From Leptasterias polaris (taxonomy: Eukaryota > Echinodermata > Asteroidea > Forcipulatida > Asteriidae), in NCBI GenBank assembly GCA_037783415.1, contig JAZGTN010000015.1, forward strand, positions 6,521,001-6,585,000: a DNA stretch of 64,000 nucleotides, written 5' to 3'. A model generated the notes under the pieces. It did no database searches, was not told where the DNA came from, and saw only the letters and a program-made list of their open reading frames with translations. Made by a program: the position numbers and the translations under genes. Positions 33,701-43,153 of this stretch are shown here, piece after piece (position 1 is the first letter of the stretch; every line of letters begins with the position of its first letter).

Positions 33701-36700
33701 CACTGTATAATATCTACATGTACTAATACCTTTGAATTGGTAAATATATTTCAAGTGTGTTGAGTATCAATTGAAGCATACTTAATACCATAAGACAAAA
33801 TTAATTAGGTATTTTCTCCGTGCTTGTTCAAATAAAAACAGTTTACATGAACATTTTAAACTGTGTAGAAAGTTCTTTCTCATTACATTCTGGTCTTGTG
33901 AAATAAACGCTGGTCCAGTAAATATTCTAACCTACAGGCCCTGTGGTCCTGTGGAGTTTTCCCCTATATTCCAGCCCTGTGGCTTATCCTCATTGTACAA
34001 GATTGCAAAACCCCATTGACCCCACAGTTAGGGATTGTTAACCCACATACATTAGTGGTGTGTTGTTGTCGAGCAGTCCAGCACATCAAACTCTAAAGTT
34101 TTGATGGCCTAGTCATCTGAGTGTGGATTTTACACCATTTTAACATGAGGTTGGAGATCTGCTTTTTTGTTTTTTCCCCACTTTCATAAAGGACTCAATC
34201 TGTTAGAAATGAGTGCATCACAAAACTGAAATTGATCTTAAATGGGTGATTGTATCATTGGTAAGAGTAAACAATAACATATACATGTAAATGTTCATAG
34301 ATTCACGCATAACTGACATGGTGTAAAGTTGGTCATGGTGGGAAACTACCATTCAAATATTTTTGCCAGAAATGCTATAGTTTTTAAGAAATTAGTAAAA
34401 CAATAGTTTCGATCTTGCCAGTCCAAAACTCAATGTTTGAAAACAGTGAAAGCATTTAAGGTTTTTTTCCCACTTTTGTTCACATGAATGTAATGACTGA
34501 TTGAACTTAAACTTTCACAGGTTTGTTATTTCATGTGTATGTTGGGTCACATCAACTGCGGATACTAGTATTTGACAATTACAAATGTTACAGATACATG
34601 TACTTTAATGGATTCTACAATGAGTATGACCGACCAGGTAACCAATATATGCAAATCTGCTCTTCTACAAATTTGAAAAATAGGTCGAATCCGACGCCAT
34701 CTTGATGATGATTCTACTCTTTTACTGGTTCATGGCTTTGTCACTTCCAGACTCGACTCTTGCAATTCTCTTCTAATTGGTCTGTCAGATAGAGAACTTT
34801 CTAAAATTCAACGAGTTCAGAACACCGCTGCTCGCCTCGTCTCTCGCACCCCTCGTTCCCAACATATTACTCCCATCTTACAAGAACTCCACTGGCTCCC
34901 AATCAAACTGCGTATCGTTTATAAGTTAAATCTTCTCACTTTCAAAGCTCTTCATGGCTTATCCCCTGACTATATATCTGATCTTCTCCATAAATATATT
35001 CCTGTTCGTCCTCTCCGATCTGCTGGCCAATCCCTACTCACGCAAACTACTTTTTCCACAAAATTTTATGGTCAAAGAGCCTTCAACTTCATTGCACCTT
35101 CATTATGGAATGACTTACCTCCTAATATTCGCCAAGCTGGCTCTCTTCAGATTTTCAAGGGACTTTTAAAAACTCATTTGTTTGAATCTTTATTTGTGTA
35201 ACTTGCTTTTTAAAATTATATTCTTTTCTATGTTTTTGTTTTTGTGTTGCGCATAGAGGCTTCTGCATTATGCGCTATATAAATTTCTCGTATTATTATT
35301 ATTATTATTAAAGCCGCTCTTCAAACCTACTCAATCAAGTTGGTGGGGGGGGGGGGGGGTATTGAATATTTAAGAGCTTATTATGTTCCTACCAAATAAG
35401 GTGTAGTCAATATCTAGCACCAGAAGTTTCTTATCGGGTCGTGGTTCATTCAAAACTTTAATTTCATAGTCTTTGACTCTTCGTTGAATTTTTTCCAAGA
35501 ATTCCCCTCTGCAAAAGAAAAATAAATAGTTTAAATCAAACACAGCATTGAGTGGAATGTAAAAATTTACAATGTTACATTTTTGAAAGAGTAAGGAATC
35601 TGGGCCCTCATAGAGCTGCTTAAGTACAAATATTTCTGCTTACTAGAATAAGGTAACCATTTGAAATACCATTTCGCATGTACTAGCTGTAACTAGCTCC
35701 CTGCAAATTTTTGCTTAGCAGAAAATTGTTCAGCAATATAATGGATTTTTCCTGAAAGACTCAGGAAAGCACCGAGTATACCGAGTATGTGTTTGTCACA
35801 TCAGTGGACGTTATGCTCTTTTGCAACCACCTTAGGCAAGGCTAGTTCTAGAAACTATAAGGCTCCCCTGTGAGCCTTATAGGGGTTTAACATTTTGGGC
35901 CTCTGTAACGCTATACGTTTTCAAAATGGTCGTTGATGGGTGAACATTTTATGGTCGTTAGCCAGCAATAACTTCAGTTTCCTTTGTACTACACAACTCA
36001 AACTTCCCCACACACTTAATAGACATTCACAATGCTTGTATGGCCTTTTTATTGAGTAAAATTCACATCTTCAAAAATTGAAATTTACCACGCAATACTC
36101 ACAGTTGTTTTGCTCTTCATCGCGGCACTCAGGCGGCGTTCACGCATTGCACAAAAATTAAGACAGCGCGGTGTGCGCGGAGCCTAAAGCGTGTTGTACG
36201 CGGAGCCTTCCGCCTGGCTTCTTGCGCACACCGCGCTGTCTTTAGGCTCCGCGCACACCGCGCCGTCTTAATTTTTGTGCAATGGGTGAACGCCGCCTGA
36301 GTGCCGCGATGAAGAGCAAAACAACTGTGAGTATTGCGTGGTAAATTTCATTTTTTTAAGATGTTTTTGAATTTAACTCAATAAAAAGGCCATACAAGCA
36401 TTGTGAATGTCTTTTAAAAGTGTTGGGAAAGTTTGAGTTGTGTAGTACAAAGGAAACTGAAGTTATTGCTGGCTAACGACCATAAAATGTTCACCTATCA
36501 ACGACCATTTTTTTAACGTAAAGCGTTACGGAGGCCCAAAATGTTAGACCCCTATAACTTATAAGGCTCACGGGGGAGCCTTATATAGTTTCTAGAAGTA
36601 AGGCAAGGCTTGCAAGACTGAAACAATGTCCCAAACATCTGTGCCTTTTGTCACCCTTTTTGTCTCATACCTTTTTTCTGTTTGTATGTCGTCTTCCTCT

Positions 36701-39700
36701 ACATCGAAATCATCGATAACTTCATCCATGTCTTTAGGTTTCTCATTGGCAGCCGCTATCGTTTCTTCCCTCGTCCCGACCATCATCAGCTTGGTCTTTG
36801 CCTTCAGCTGCAGCACTGATATGAGGGTGTCATCTGCTGGCACCTTACCTGGAAATAGGGATAAGACATTTTTCATTTTTCATCATGAACAAGAACTTAT
36901 CAGCCCTATGTATTTGTGATAATCGTAACCCTCTATCCTGCCGACGGTAGAACAGTGTCGGAAGGATGAAGGTTAGGCCACGAGAATGAAAGTGATAGAG
37001 TTACGTCCACCGCCCGCATGCCTGAAAAGCTACCTCACGAAAATGTTCATTATTTTAAAAAATTTCATTATTTAAAAAAAAATCCCTTTTATCACAGAAA
37101 TTCTGTTCCAAATCGCCCACAGCGGAAAGACGATCTATTTACCATGTAAATGCAGCTGTATAACAGTATCATCGCTTGCCGTAGTCTTGGTGCAAGACGT
37201 TGTTGTTCATTATCACGCAACTATCCCGATCACGCAACTATCGCGATTTAGCGCCCGGCCCCCGCGCATAATGACTATCGAACAATAGCGGGCGCTGTTG
37301 GTAAACTTCCAGATAACCACCACACATCGCACTCAGGGATTCCCGACTTCCAGAAGACGCCCTCTATCGGTGGAATAGTCGCGACGCGTATAGTGTTGTT
37401 GAGTGCATGTAGGCCCTATGGTTTTATGGTTTTACTAACTCAACAAGAACGTCTTGCACCAAGACTAGCTATGCCGCATTATTGCCGTCGCTGCTTGTAC
37501 ATGTTGTAAGTTCAGTTGTATTGAATTTGTAAATAAAACACGACGGTCATTAAAAAATAATGAATAATGAAAAAAAGCCTCATGTGTTTTCATAAAAGTC
37601 CGGACACAAATCTATAACTTTCATTCTCTTGGCCTTACAATTAGCGCAACCCATCTCATCAGTCTTGGATGAAACAGGTGGATTGGCCAAGCAAAGGGCT
37701 GAGTGGGTTGGCACTGTGACCATAGAGCAAGGACTTGCTCTATGCTGTGACTATGGCTGGGGCTAGTAATAACTAATATCTTACTTAGTGTACTAGTAAA
37801 TACTAGATACAAACGAAACTTTAAATACCAATTGATTGAATACAGAATATAGATACTATAGATAGACTCATCACTCAGCAAACCATCTCAAGGAAAGACA
37901 AGAAAGGACTCCTGACCGAGTCTAGTCATATTAAGGAGTCGGACAAGACTCAAGAGTCAAACTCAACTTCCTCAAGGTTGCATGAGGTCATTGACTTGTT
38001 CGTTGAGGTCGAAATTTGGAATACCAGTCAACTCGCCCCCCAGCAAAGTCGCCCACTACAAAGTCGCCCACTACAAAGTCGCCCACTACAAAGTCGCCCC
38101 CCAGCAAAGTCGCCCACTACAAAGTCGCCCCCCCAGCAAAGTCGCCCACTACAAAGTCGCCCCCTGTCAAAGTCGCCCCTCACAAAGTCGCCCCCTGACA
38201 GAGTCGCCCACCAACAAAGTCGCCCCCCGACACAGTCGCCCCCTAACAAAGTCGCCCAAGAAGATTTCACTAAGTGAGGGCGCCCTTTGTTAACGGTTTA
38301 GATTCAACCATTGGAGATTCCAGGCTTGGCGAATGCTTTGTCTTTTCGAGAAAACTCTCCACTTTTGTCGAAATGTTACCGCTAGATAACTAATTAGCTA
38401 TTTTCTTTTTTTTTACTTTGAATTGGCCTTCTAATATTATTTAAATCTGAATCGAACATAAACAGTTTTCTGAATTAAATTAAGCATGCCAATCATTTAA
38501 GATTGTATTATTGCTGTGCATAATTTTTAATCCATACCGGTTGAACATATTTTTATACCTGATATTTTTAGTTAATATTTTTAATCAATTTGTTTTAACA
38601 ATAAACAGTTGTTATGACATGTTTAGTGATTTTGTCTGTAGGCCTACTGTTTGAATCAAGGCCAGTTTGAATTTCCCCCGTGTGGGATAATAAAGTTTTA
38701 TCTTATCTTATCAAAATACATCAGTGATCGACTTAGGGTTTTAATTAAAGTAGGCAACCTGTCAACTTATCACAACAATAAAACTTCACGAACTTCAAAT
38801 AATTAATGTATCAAAACACATCAGTATTAGAGTTAACATAATTTTATTCAATTAAACAACATAATTATAGACTATAAAAAAAGAAGGTTTTGAATTTTAA
38901 AAAAACAATTAGAACTTTATAAACAAATAAATAACCACCATAACTTTTAATAAATTCGCGAATAAAATTTAGTTCTTTATAATTATGTAAGCACAAGTAA
39001 AACAAGGGGGAAATTATCAAGTAAATAACAACCATAATCTTATAATGTTGAGAATTAACGGGAATAAACATATGCAAAATCAAATTAGTTACGGCCGATG
39101 AGTGTCCCAGAAAAGACGCCGCGGTATTTCATTTATCAAGTAGCCCAAACTAAACACTCGTGAAATAACTTCCCATCACCCTCATGTTCACTTCTGCTTG
39201 ATAATTTATTTGATGTATATATATTCTGTAAATAAAATGTAAATAACCTGTTATATATATATTATTTTAGTGTTCTAATATTTAAAAGAACCCGCCTGCT
39301 ACAACACAAAGATTAAACACGCTCAAACCCGTCGGTCGTGCACGCTCAAAATCCCGTAGCATTCCTTCTGTAACAGATCTATCTACATGTACATGTACAT
39401 TTCGTCTTCCCCCAGTGTGCTAATTGTTTCAAAATATCATCAGAAATAGATTTCTATGCAAAATATTCAAAAGCGCCCTCACTTTTGTGATATGGCTTTA
39501 CGTCGCTCAACCATACACTGGGCGACTTTGTTAGGGGGCGACAGTGTCGGGGGGCGACTTTGTTGGTGGGCGACTCTGTCAGGGGGCGACTTTGTGAGGG
39601 GCGACTTTGACAGGGGGCGACTTTGTAAGTGAGGGGGCGACTTTGTGGTGGGCGACTTTGCTGGGGGGCGACTTTGTAGTGGGCGACTTTGCTGGGGGGC

Positions 39701-39916
39701 GAGTTGACTGGTTTCCGAAATTTGAGTTGACAACAGACAAAATTCAATACCTTTAAGTTTCAAACCGATGAGTTTCTGTCTCTCTGGGAGTACTCCCGTC
39801 TGCTTAGAGATCATACATTTCAAGTCGTGCACAGTATCAGAGTCAGTAATGTCCGAAATCGTGTATTCTTTACCATTCCATTTCACCACCACATTCGGAC
39901 TCGCGGGCGCTGCCAT
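30641..39916 (-). CDS. UBLCP1: UBLCP1, ubiquitin-like domain CTD-type phosphatase, seven exons, 320 aa
   Basis: Mg-dependent phosphatase of the FCP/SCP (HAD) superfamily. In mammals it docks on the Rpn1 subunit through its ubiquitin-like domain, dephosphorylates the 26S proteasome and lowers nuclear proteasome activity. Exons on the minus strand are 39916-39751, 36848-36671, 35508-35393, 33492-33394, 32567-32431, 32104-31991 and 30793-30641: 963 nt, in phase throughout, against 318 aa in human. The ubiquitin-like domain is at residues 1 to about 80 ([38 protein letters not shown]). Catalytic motif I is [11 protein letters not shown], with D147 and D149. Motif II is IVIWSATSMKW, and the acidic motif is [19 protein letters not shown]. 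All catalytic residues are kept. An in-frame upstream Met exists 39 codons before the chosen start, but MAAP at 39916 fits the family's short N-terminus. Confidence 0.96.
30917..31177 (+). repeat. TTAA-type MITE, family A copy, internally deleted
   Basis: ACATATACATGAAATAACAA, TGTGAAAGTTTAAGCTCAAT, CCACCATGACCATCTTTATA and the terminal GTTGTACACACCCTTTAA match the copy at 17155. Part of the centre is missing. It lies in UBLCP1 intron 6. Confidence 0.75.
31556..31823. mobile_element. Foldback MITE with TA target duplication
   Basis: A 268-bp element flanked by TA (31554-31555 and 31824-31825). The arms of about 100 bp start CAGCAATCCTTCAC and include GGTGGCAGCAGATACGCC and GCGCTGCCTAGCGACGGG. 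They are nearly perfectly inverted around a loop of about 60 bp. A TA duplication suggests Tc1/mariner mobilisation. It lies in UBLCP1 intron 6. Confidence 0.85.
31991..32104 (-). CDS. UBLCP1: UBLCP1 exon 6
   Basis: The acceptor TCTCACAG leads to [18 protein letters not shown] and [20 protein letters not shown], the acidic metal-binding motif. Donor AAG|GTAAGC, phase 0. Confidence 0.95.
32431..32567 (-). CDS. UBLCP1: UBLCP1 exon 5
   Basis: The acceptor GCTATCAG opens [19 protein letters not shown], then [18 protein letters not shown]. It ends in phase 0 at GAT|GTAAGT. It contains motif II (T of SAT). Confidence 0.94.
32570..32960 (-). mobile_element. tRNA-derived SINE, minus strand
   Basis: Read on the minus strand: tRNA-like head with B-box inverse GGGATTCGAACCCACACTC at 32880-32898, the body (GTACCCATTTACTCCTGG in plus reading) and a tail of AATAAT microsatellite at 32586-32625. 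It fills most of UBLCP1 intron 4. Confidence 0.75.
32981..33241. mobile_element. G-rich non-autonomous element with 8-bp direct repeats
   Basis: A 261-bp element flanked by GCAGTCAC (32973-32980 and 33242-33249). The ends ATAGCGGCGTTGCCAGG and CCAGGGCTACGCCGCT are near-inverted. The interior is extremely G-rich on the plus strand. The 8-bp duplication is compatible with hAT. It lies in UBLCP1 intron 4. Confidence 0.75.
33394..33492 (-). CDS. UBLCP1: UBLCP1 exon 4
   Basis: The acceptor TTGTTTCAG is followed by [20 protein letters not shown] and [14 protein letters not shown] chose the donor TGGT|GTAAGT over the overlapping TG|GTGTAA because it keeps the WSAT junction in phase. Confidence 0.93.
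33583..33965. repeat. Dispersed repeat, inverted relative to 16695-17010
   Basis: Contains ACTGGACCGCAGGCC, CGAGGCCAGTGATTTAAG, CGGGCCAGTAAACTC and CTGGTCCAGTAAATA, which are the inverse of motifs in the copy in TMEM129 intron 2. Confidence 0.5.
34243..34580 (-). repeat. TTAA-type MITE, family A copy, inverted
   Basis: Read on the minus strand it carries the family A motifs (plus-strand inverses TTCACAGGTTTGTTATTTCA and GGTCATGGTGGGAAACTACC). It lies in UBLCP1 intron 3 immediately upstream of a LINE tail. Confidence 0.75.
34701..35310 (+). mobile_element. 5'-truncated LINE 3' end (CR1/L2-like) with intact C-terminal frame
   Basis: An open frame at 34701-35201 (166 codons plus TAA, with no natural start) encodes the C-terminal part of a non-LTR retrotransposon polyprotein: [66 protein letters not shown] and [17 protein letters not shown] short 3' UTR follows, with TGCGCTATATAAATTTCTCG and an (ATT)n tail ending at 35310. 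It lies in UBLCP1 intron 3, on the strand opposite to the gene. Confidence 0.85.
35393..35508 (-). CDS. UBLCP1: UBLCP1 exon 3 (catalytic DxDxT motif)
   Basis: The acceptor CTTTTGCAG precedes [19 protein letters not shown]. The exon ends with [11 protein letters not shown], the nucleophile-bearing motif. The donor is TTTG|GTAGGAA, phase 1. Confidence 0.93.
35602..35765. repeat. MITE family B copy, right end lost
   Basis: The left end GGGCCCTCATAGAGCTGCTT, then AAGTAC, matches the copy at 26734. The internal TTTGCTTAGCAGAAAATTG is shared. The right inverted end is not found. Confidence 0.6.
35844..36600. mobile_element. 757-bp near-palindromic foldback element with 10-bp direct repeats
   Basis: Flanked by AGGCAAGGCT (35834-35843 and 36601-36610). 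The arms of about 340 bp are nearly exact inverses: TTCTAGAAACTATAAGG at the left and TATAGTTTCTAGAA at the right. Paired blocks include TTTTATGGTCGTTAGCCAGC, CAGTTGTTTTGCTCTTCATC and GACAGCGCGGTGTGCGCGGA. There is no coding content. A 9-10 bp duplication with long arms recalls Mutator-type foldbacks, but superfamily is inference. It lies about 60 bp from the UBLCP1 exon 2 donor. Confidence 0.85.
36671..36848 (-). CDS. UBLCP1: UBLCP1 exon 2 (end of ubiquitin-like domain)
   Basis: The acceptor TATTTCCAG rebuilds [18 protein letters not shown], then [10 protein letters not shown]. An acidic linker [12 protein letters not shown] follows. The donor is AAAAG|GTATGAG, phase 2. Confidence 0.94.
38035..38262 (+). 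repeat. 15-bp minisatellite, left arm of the foldback element
   Basis: About 15 units of GTCGCCCACTACAAA and variants (CCCCAGCAAA, CCCCTGACA). Open frames here translate to Ser/Arg/Pro/Gln repeats and are artefacts of the array. Confidence 0.9.
39520..39705 (-). repeat. 15-bp minisatellite, right arm of the foldback element
   Basis: The same unit on the opposite strand (GGCGACTTTGTAGTG and variants). The variant order partly mirrors the left arm, as expected if the arms are copies of one another. Confidence 0.9.
39751..39916 (-). CDS. UBLCP1: UBLCP1 exon 1 (ubiquitin-like domain, start)
   Basis: ATG at 39916-39914 followed by [20 protein letters not shown], then [16 protein letters not shown]. 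The donor is AAAG|GTATTG, phase 1. A foldback transposon begins only 35 bp beyond the donor. Confidence 0.93.
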
Positions 39917-40465
39917 TTTTAGCACTGATTGTGTAGCGCCCTCAAGAGTCCAGAATGTTTCTAAAGCACGGAGGTCTTGTAGAAGTGGTTCGACAACGAT
40001 TCTTCTCATGAAAAAGCCTAATAACAAGTTCACCCAAAATACAGCAATTATCCTGGGTTAAGTTCAATAAAAATACGTCAGTAAAGTGAGGCTTCACACG
40101 GGTGAAGCCTCCTGTGCGCTTGGTAGATATGGGAATTACGTGTAGGCCTATGCTTGACCCATGATTGACCCCACACCAGAGTGAAGCCTCATTGATACGC
40201 TAACTTAAAATATTGTGTATGATGTGTTGGAAAGATAAAATTACTTTCATTAGTCGCATCTTCCGTAGGGTGCGCTTACACAAACAACCCACACACACGG
40301 TATTATATAATGCGACTATCGCAGTAAAACTGTTTGTAATGTTCATATTGGGTATTAAAGGCAAAGTATACCTTTGGTTTTTCGGAGCCGTTCGATTATT
40401 TTAATCCCATATAAACTTACTGTAGATACAATATAAAACTGATTTTGGGTTGAACAAAGAAAATT

Positions 40466-40537
40466 GACTAGAGCGGGATTTGAACCAACGACCTCCGGTT
40501 TAACGTGCCGGCGCTCTACCAACTGAGCTATCTAGCC
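40466..40537 (-). repeat. tRNA-like SINE head or tRNA pseudogene
   Basis: Read on the minus strand there is a 7-bp acceptor stem (GGCTAGA with TCTAGTC), a D-arm GCTCAGTTGGTAGAGC and a T-loop TTCAAAT. The anticodon loop lacks U33, and both the anticodon and T stems contain mismatches. The surrounding sequence looks like SINE body. A functional tRNA is unlikely. Confidence 0.6.
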
Positions 40538-40907
40538 CTATGTTGGCGGTCTCCCTATTTTGTCAATATCTTTGTTCGGGGGGTGCCAATATAAAACTAT
40601 TACCTGTGAAAATTTCATTTCAAAAGGTGGCCGTGTTTTTGAGATATCGCCGAAAAACCGGAGCAATGTCCACGTATAGAATACACAATCTGAGACTAAC
40701 GTTTCTGACAGCAACATTTATCAGATTCAAATTTTGGGGCATAAAAATTGATATCTTTTAACATAATCACATTACTTCGAAGTGAAATGTAAGTTAAATT
40801 CTTTATTTGCTCTAACTTTGCACTGAACAGTGATGTGGCTATCCATTTTTAAGTACAGCCGATCTCCACATCGAGTATAGTGCTAGCTGTTCATTTCAAT
40901 GATGCCC

Positions 40908-41102
40908 TCAGTCCGAAGTGATGCAACGATACCATCCACTCGCGCACTGTATCCTCCCACATCCAAGTTCACAGACGTTGCACTGGGAGTGATCTTCCGT
41001 CAGCTTGCCTAACCTCCTGCGTCTGTGACCGTAGTTTGGGCCTTCGTCCTTCAGTATTTTGCGAAATTCGTCAGTTGATACCAATATGTTTCCGAAGACC
41101 AA
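40908..41102 (-). other. Coding-like open frame, function unknown
   Basis: A 64-residue minus-strand frame with balanced composition (STDEFRKILKDEG, YGHRRRRLGKL) and a Cys cluster CNVCELGCGRIQC. It could be an exon or a decayed transposon zinc finger. I recognise no homologue, and no splice partner is assigned. Confidence 0.25.
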
Positions 41103-41416
41103 GTATCAACAAGAAATGTCATCGAATGGCCTGATAATTTGATATCTTTCCTCGAACATTATACTCCACACATTGCATTTTCTTTCGTGGAAGGCGTGGT
41201 ACAGTGTGTCTCAGGTTCTTTACTCGGCTCCTCGATTTTGCATTTTCCTCCTGCACGGATATTTTACTCATTGGATTGTCCACCGAGTGTGTGGCACTGG
41301 GTGGTTTATAATAATTTACTTCAATCCCGGGTTCGTTGCATTCGGTGGGCCCTCTGCTGTTGTTGGCCGTCCCGTGGCCCTCGGAGATGGCTCATTTTCG
41401 TTTCCCGCAGATGGTG

Positions 41417-41583
41417 CCGGTGTCATAGGGAATTCTGTCACACAGAGATTCTGTCCCCCATGGGAAGTTAACGTGGGCTGGAGAGGGATGATTCAAAAGA
41501 GAGCGCTATCAAAAGAAGTTTGTACACAGTTCTCCATATGGGGGACAGAATCTCCGGGGGGACAGAATCTCCGTCCACACCGG
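41417..41583. repeat. TIR element with GATTCTGTCCCC termini
   Basis: The left CCGGTGTCATAGGGAATTCT and AGAGATTCTGTCCCCCAT are inverted at the right as ATGGGGGACAGAATCTCC and CCGTCCACACCGG. The centre GGGCTGGAGAGGGATGATTC also occurs at 1290 and, inverted, near 42010. It is about 167 bp and non-coding. Confidence 0.65.
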
Positions 41584-41999
41584 CCGTCGCTCTATTTTTG
41601 GAAGCTTTCTCCTGAGCTGCCCCTCCTCCCTGCACCCAAACTAGTGACCCGCCTCTTATGTTACTTCCCCGCCAAGGTGCATTTGTTACATTCAATGTGT
41701 TCTTGGAGGCAGGGGTCGGCAGGGGCCGGCCGGTGGCACGGGTGAGGCCTGCCATCATGTTGCGAAGTATTTCAAGTTGCAAAGTATTCGTTTGTTAAGT
41801 AAAGTCATCTCTATCTCGATCCAGTGACCGTATCAACATGACGCGTGTAAAATCTCTGTCCTTTTTTTTGCCGGAGTGAATCGTTCCCTTCTGCCGCTCC
41901 GCCTTCAGAAAGGATTCCTTTTCCTGGGAGGCTCTTGCGGATTTATGCAGCGTCTTAGGATGGGGCCCGAGCACTCCCACTCGTAATTCTGCATGCCCT

Positions 42000-42090
42000 C
42001 TTTTGAATCATCCTCCTCCAGCCCACGTTAATTTCCCATAATTTGTATGGGGGACAGAATCTCCGGGGGACAGATTTCCCTATCGGTCGT
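42000..42090 (-). repeat. Second fragment of the GATTCTGTCCCC element, inverted
   Basis: TTGAATCATCCTCCTCCAGC, CCACGTTAATTTCCCAT and GGGGGACAGAATCTCCGGGG are the inverse of the copy starting at 41417. Confidence 0.65.
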
Positions 42091-42971
42091 CTGCCGCTGA
42101 TTTGCACCCCGTCCCCGGTGTGGTTCGTCCCCATTGGGCATCCAAACTCTGTCTCGGTGACGTTCCTTCGTCCGTAGCAGTCATTCTGCTACCCGCCTCC
42201 TCCCGGAGCACTGCTTCCCCGTTTGTCTCCTACTGCAGCCGCTGAAGACAGACCTCAAGTTTCTTCCCCATCAGAGTATTTTACATCCAGTGCCATTTAG
42301 ATGATTCTCACCGTCACCGGTTTGACATTAAGTTAAATATTCTTAGCTGAAACTTGAAAGCTTTGTCTTATCATGGAGGACTTCTCTTCCTTCCTCCATG
42401 GTCTTATTATGTCACGGTCGCTCACAAAAATTAAACACGGGATCCAAAATCTATCCTTTTATAGAAAATGGCCCAAATTTCCCCCAAACTGTACTACATG
42501 GCAGTGGTACAATAATCTACCCGAAGGGTACGTTAAAAATAATTAGCATACATAACAGGTGGGAACTGAATAAACAATAGCACTGGGTCGAACCACATGT
42601 AAACACAGCTATGGTTCATACCTTCCTCCATGATGAAACCATCGTAAATCTAGCACCCAAGGGAATTTAGTTTATACCCCGGAGCGTTTCAGTACCCACA
42701 GTCTTGTCTTTCGCAAAGCAGCAATAATCAGAGCATAACTTTCACCAAAAAGAGCAAGGAGCACCACAGCCACAACTTAAGCCTAATTACCACAACACAT
42801 GTACTAATATCTGCTCGCTTACTCTCTAACATCAGATCACACACACCATTATTATCCACTGACCAGTCATGGTTCCCTAGCTACGGGAACTGTTTCAAAT
42901 CTGCAACCTGTGACCGAGGGCCAATTTTCATAGCGAATACGGTCCATACAATCACACGCCTTGTTACAGGG

Positions 42972-43153
42972 TATACACCAATCCGACGAAAAAAAATTGG
43001 CAGCGCCCTCTATTGACAAAAGTTAACAACTGCGGTGTCGCAAGCTGGAAGCACAGTATAATAATAGAAATCAGTGCTTCCAGCTTGCGACACCGCAGTT
43101 GTTAAATTTTGTCAATAGAAGGCGCTACCAATTTTTTTTCGTCGGATTGGTGT
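42972..43153. mobile_element. 182-bp palindromic MITE with 8-bp target duplication
   Basis: Flanked by TTACAGGG (42964-42971 and 43154-43161). The ends ACACCAATCCGACGAAAAAA and TTTTTTCGTCGGATTGGTGT are exact inverses, and the inner blocks CTGCGGTGTCGCAAGCTGG and CCAGCTTGCGACACCGCAG also pair. It is nearly one hairpin with a loop of about 25 bp. Confidence 0.82.

Larger units (their letters stand above)
38019..39715. mobile_element. Foldback transposon with 15-bp tandem-repeat arms (TU-like)
   Basis: A 1697-bp element bounded by the 9-bp direct repeat CGAAATTTG (38010-38018 and 39716-39724). The termini are GAATACCAGTCAACTCGCC at the left and, read inverted, GAAACCAGTCAACTCGCC at the right. 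Each arm (38035-38262 and about 39520-39705) is an array of a 15-bp unit, GTCGCCCACTACAAA, with variants, in opposite orientation. The arms end inwards with AGTGAGGGCGC on both sides. The 1.2-kb centre is AT-rich without a recognisable transposase. Arms built of 15-bp repeats recall the TU foldback elements of sea urchin (from memory). It lies in UBLCP1 intron 1. Confidence 0.85.

Noticed and set aside
37978..38293. Repetitive Ser/Arg/Pro-rich proteins in all frames
   Set aside because: All frames are open because the 15-bp unit is a multiple of three. This is translation of the transposon arm array.
39479..40033. Longer UBLCP1 N-terminus starting 39 codons upstream
   Set aside because: The upstream in-frame extension has no match to the family, whose members start a few residues before the VVVKW-like strand.
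40466..40537. Possible functional tRNA gene on the minus strand
   Set aside because: The acceptor stem pairs well, but U33 is missing, the last anticodon-stem pair and one T-stem pair are mismatched, and the surrounding sequence looks like SINE body.
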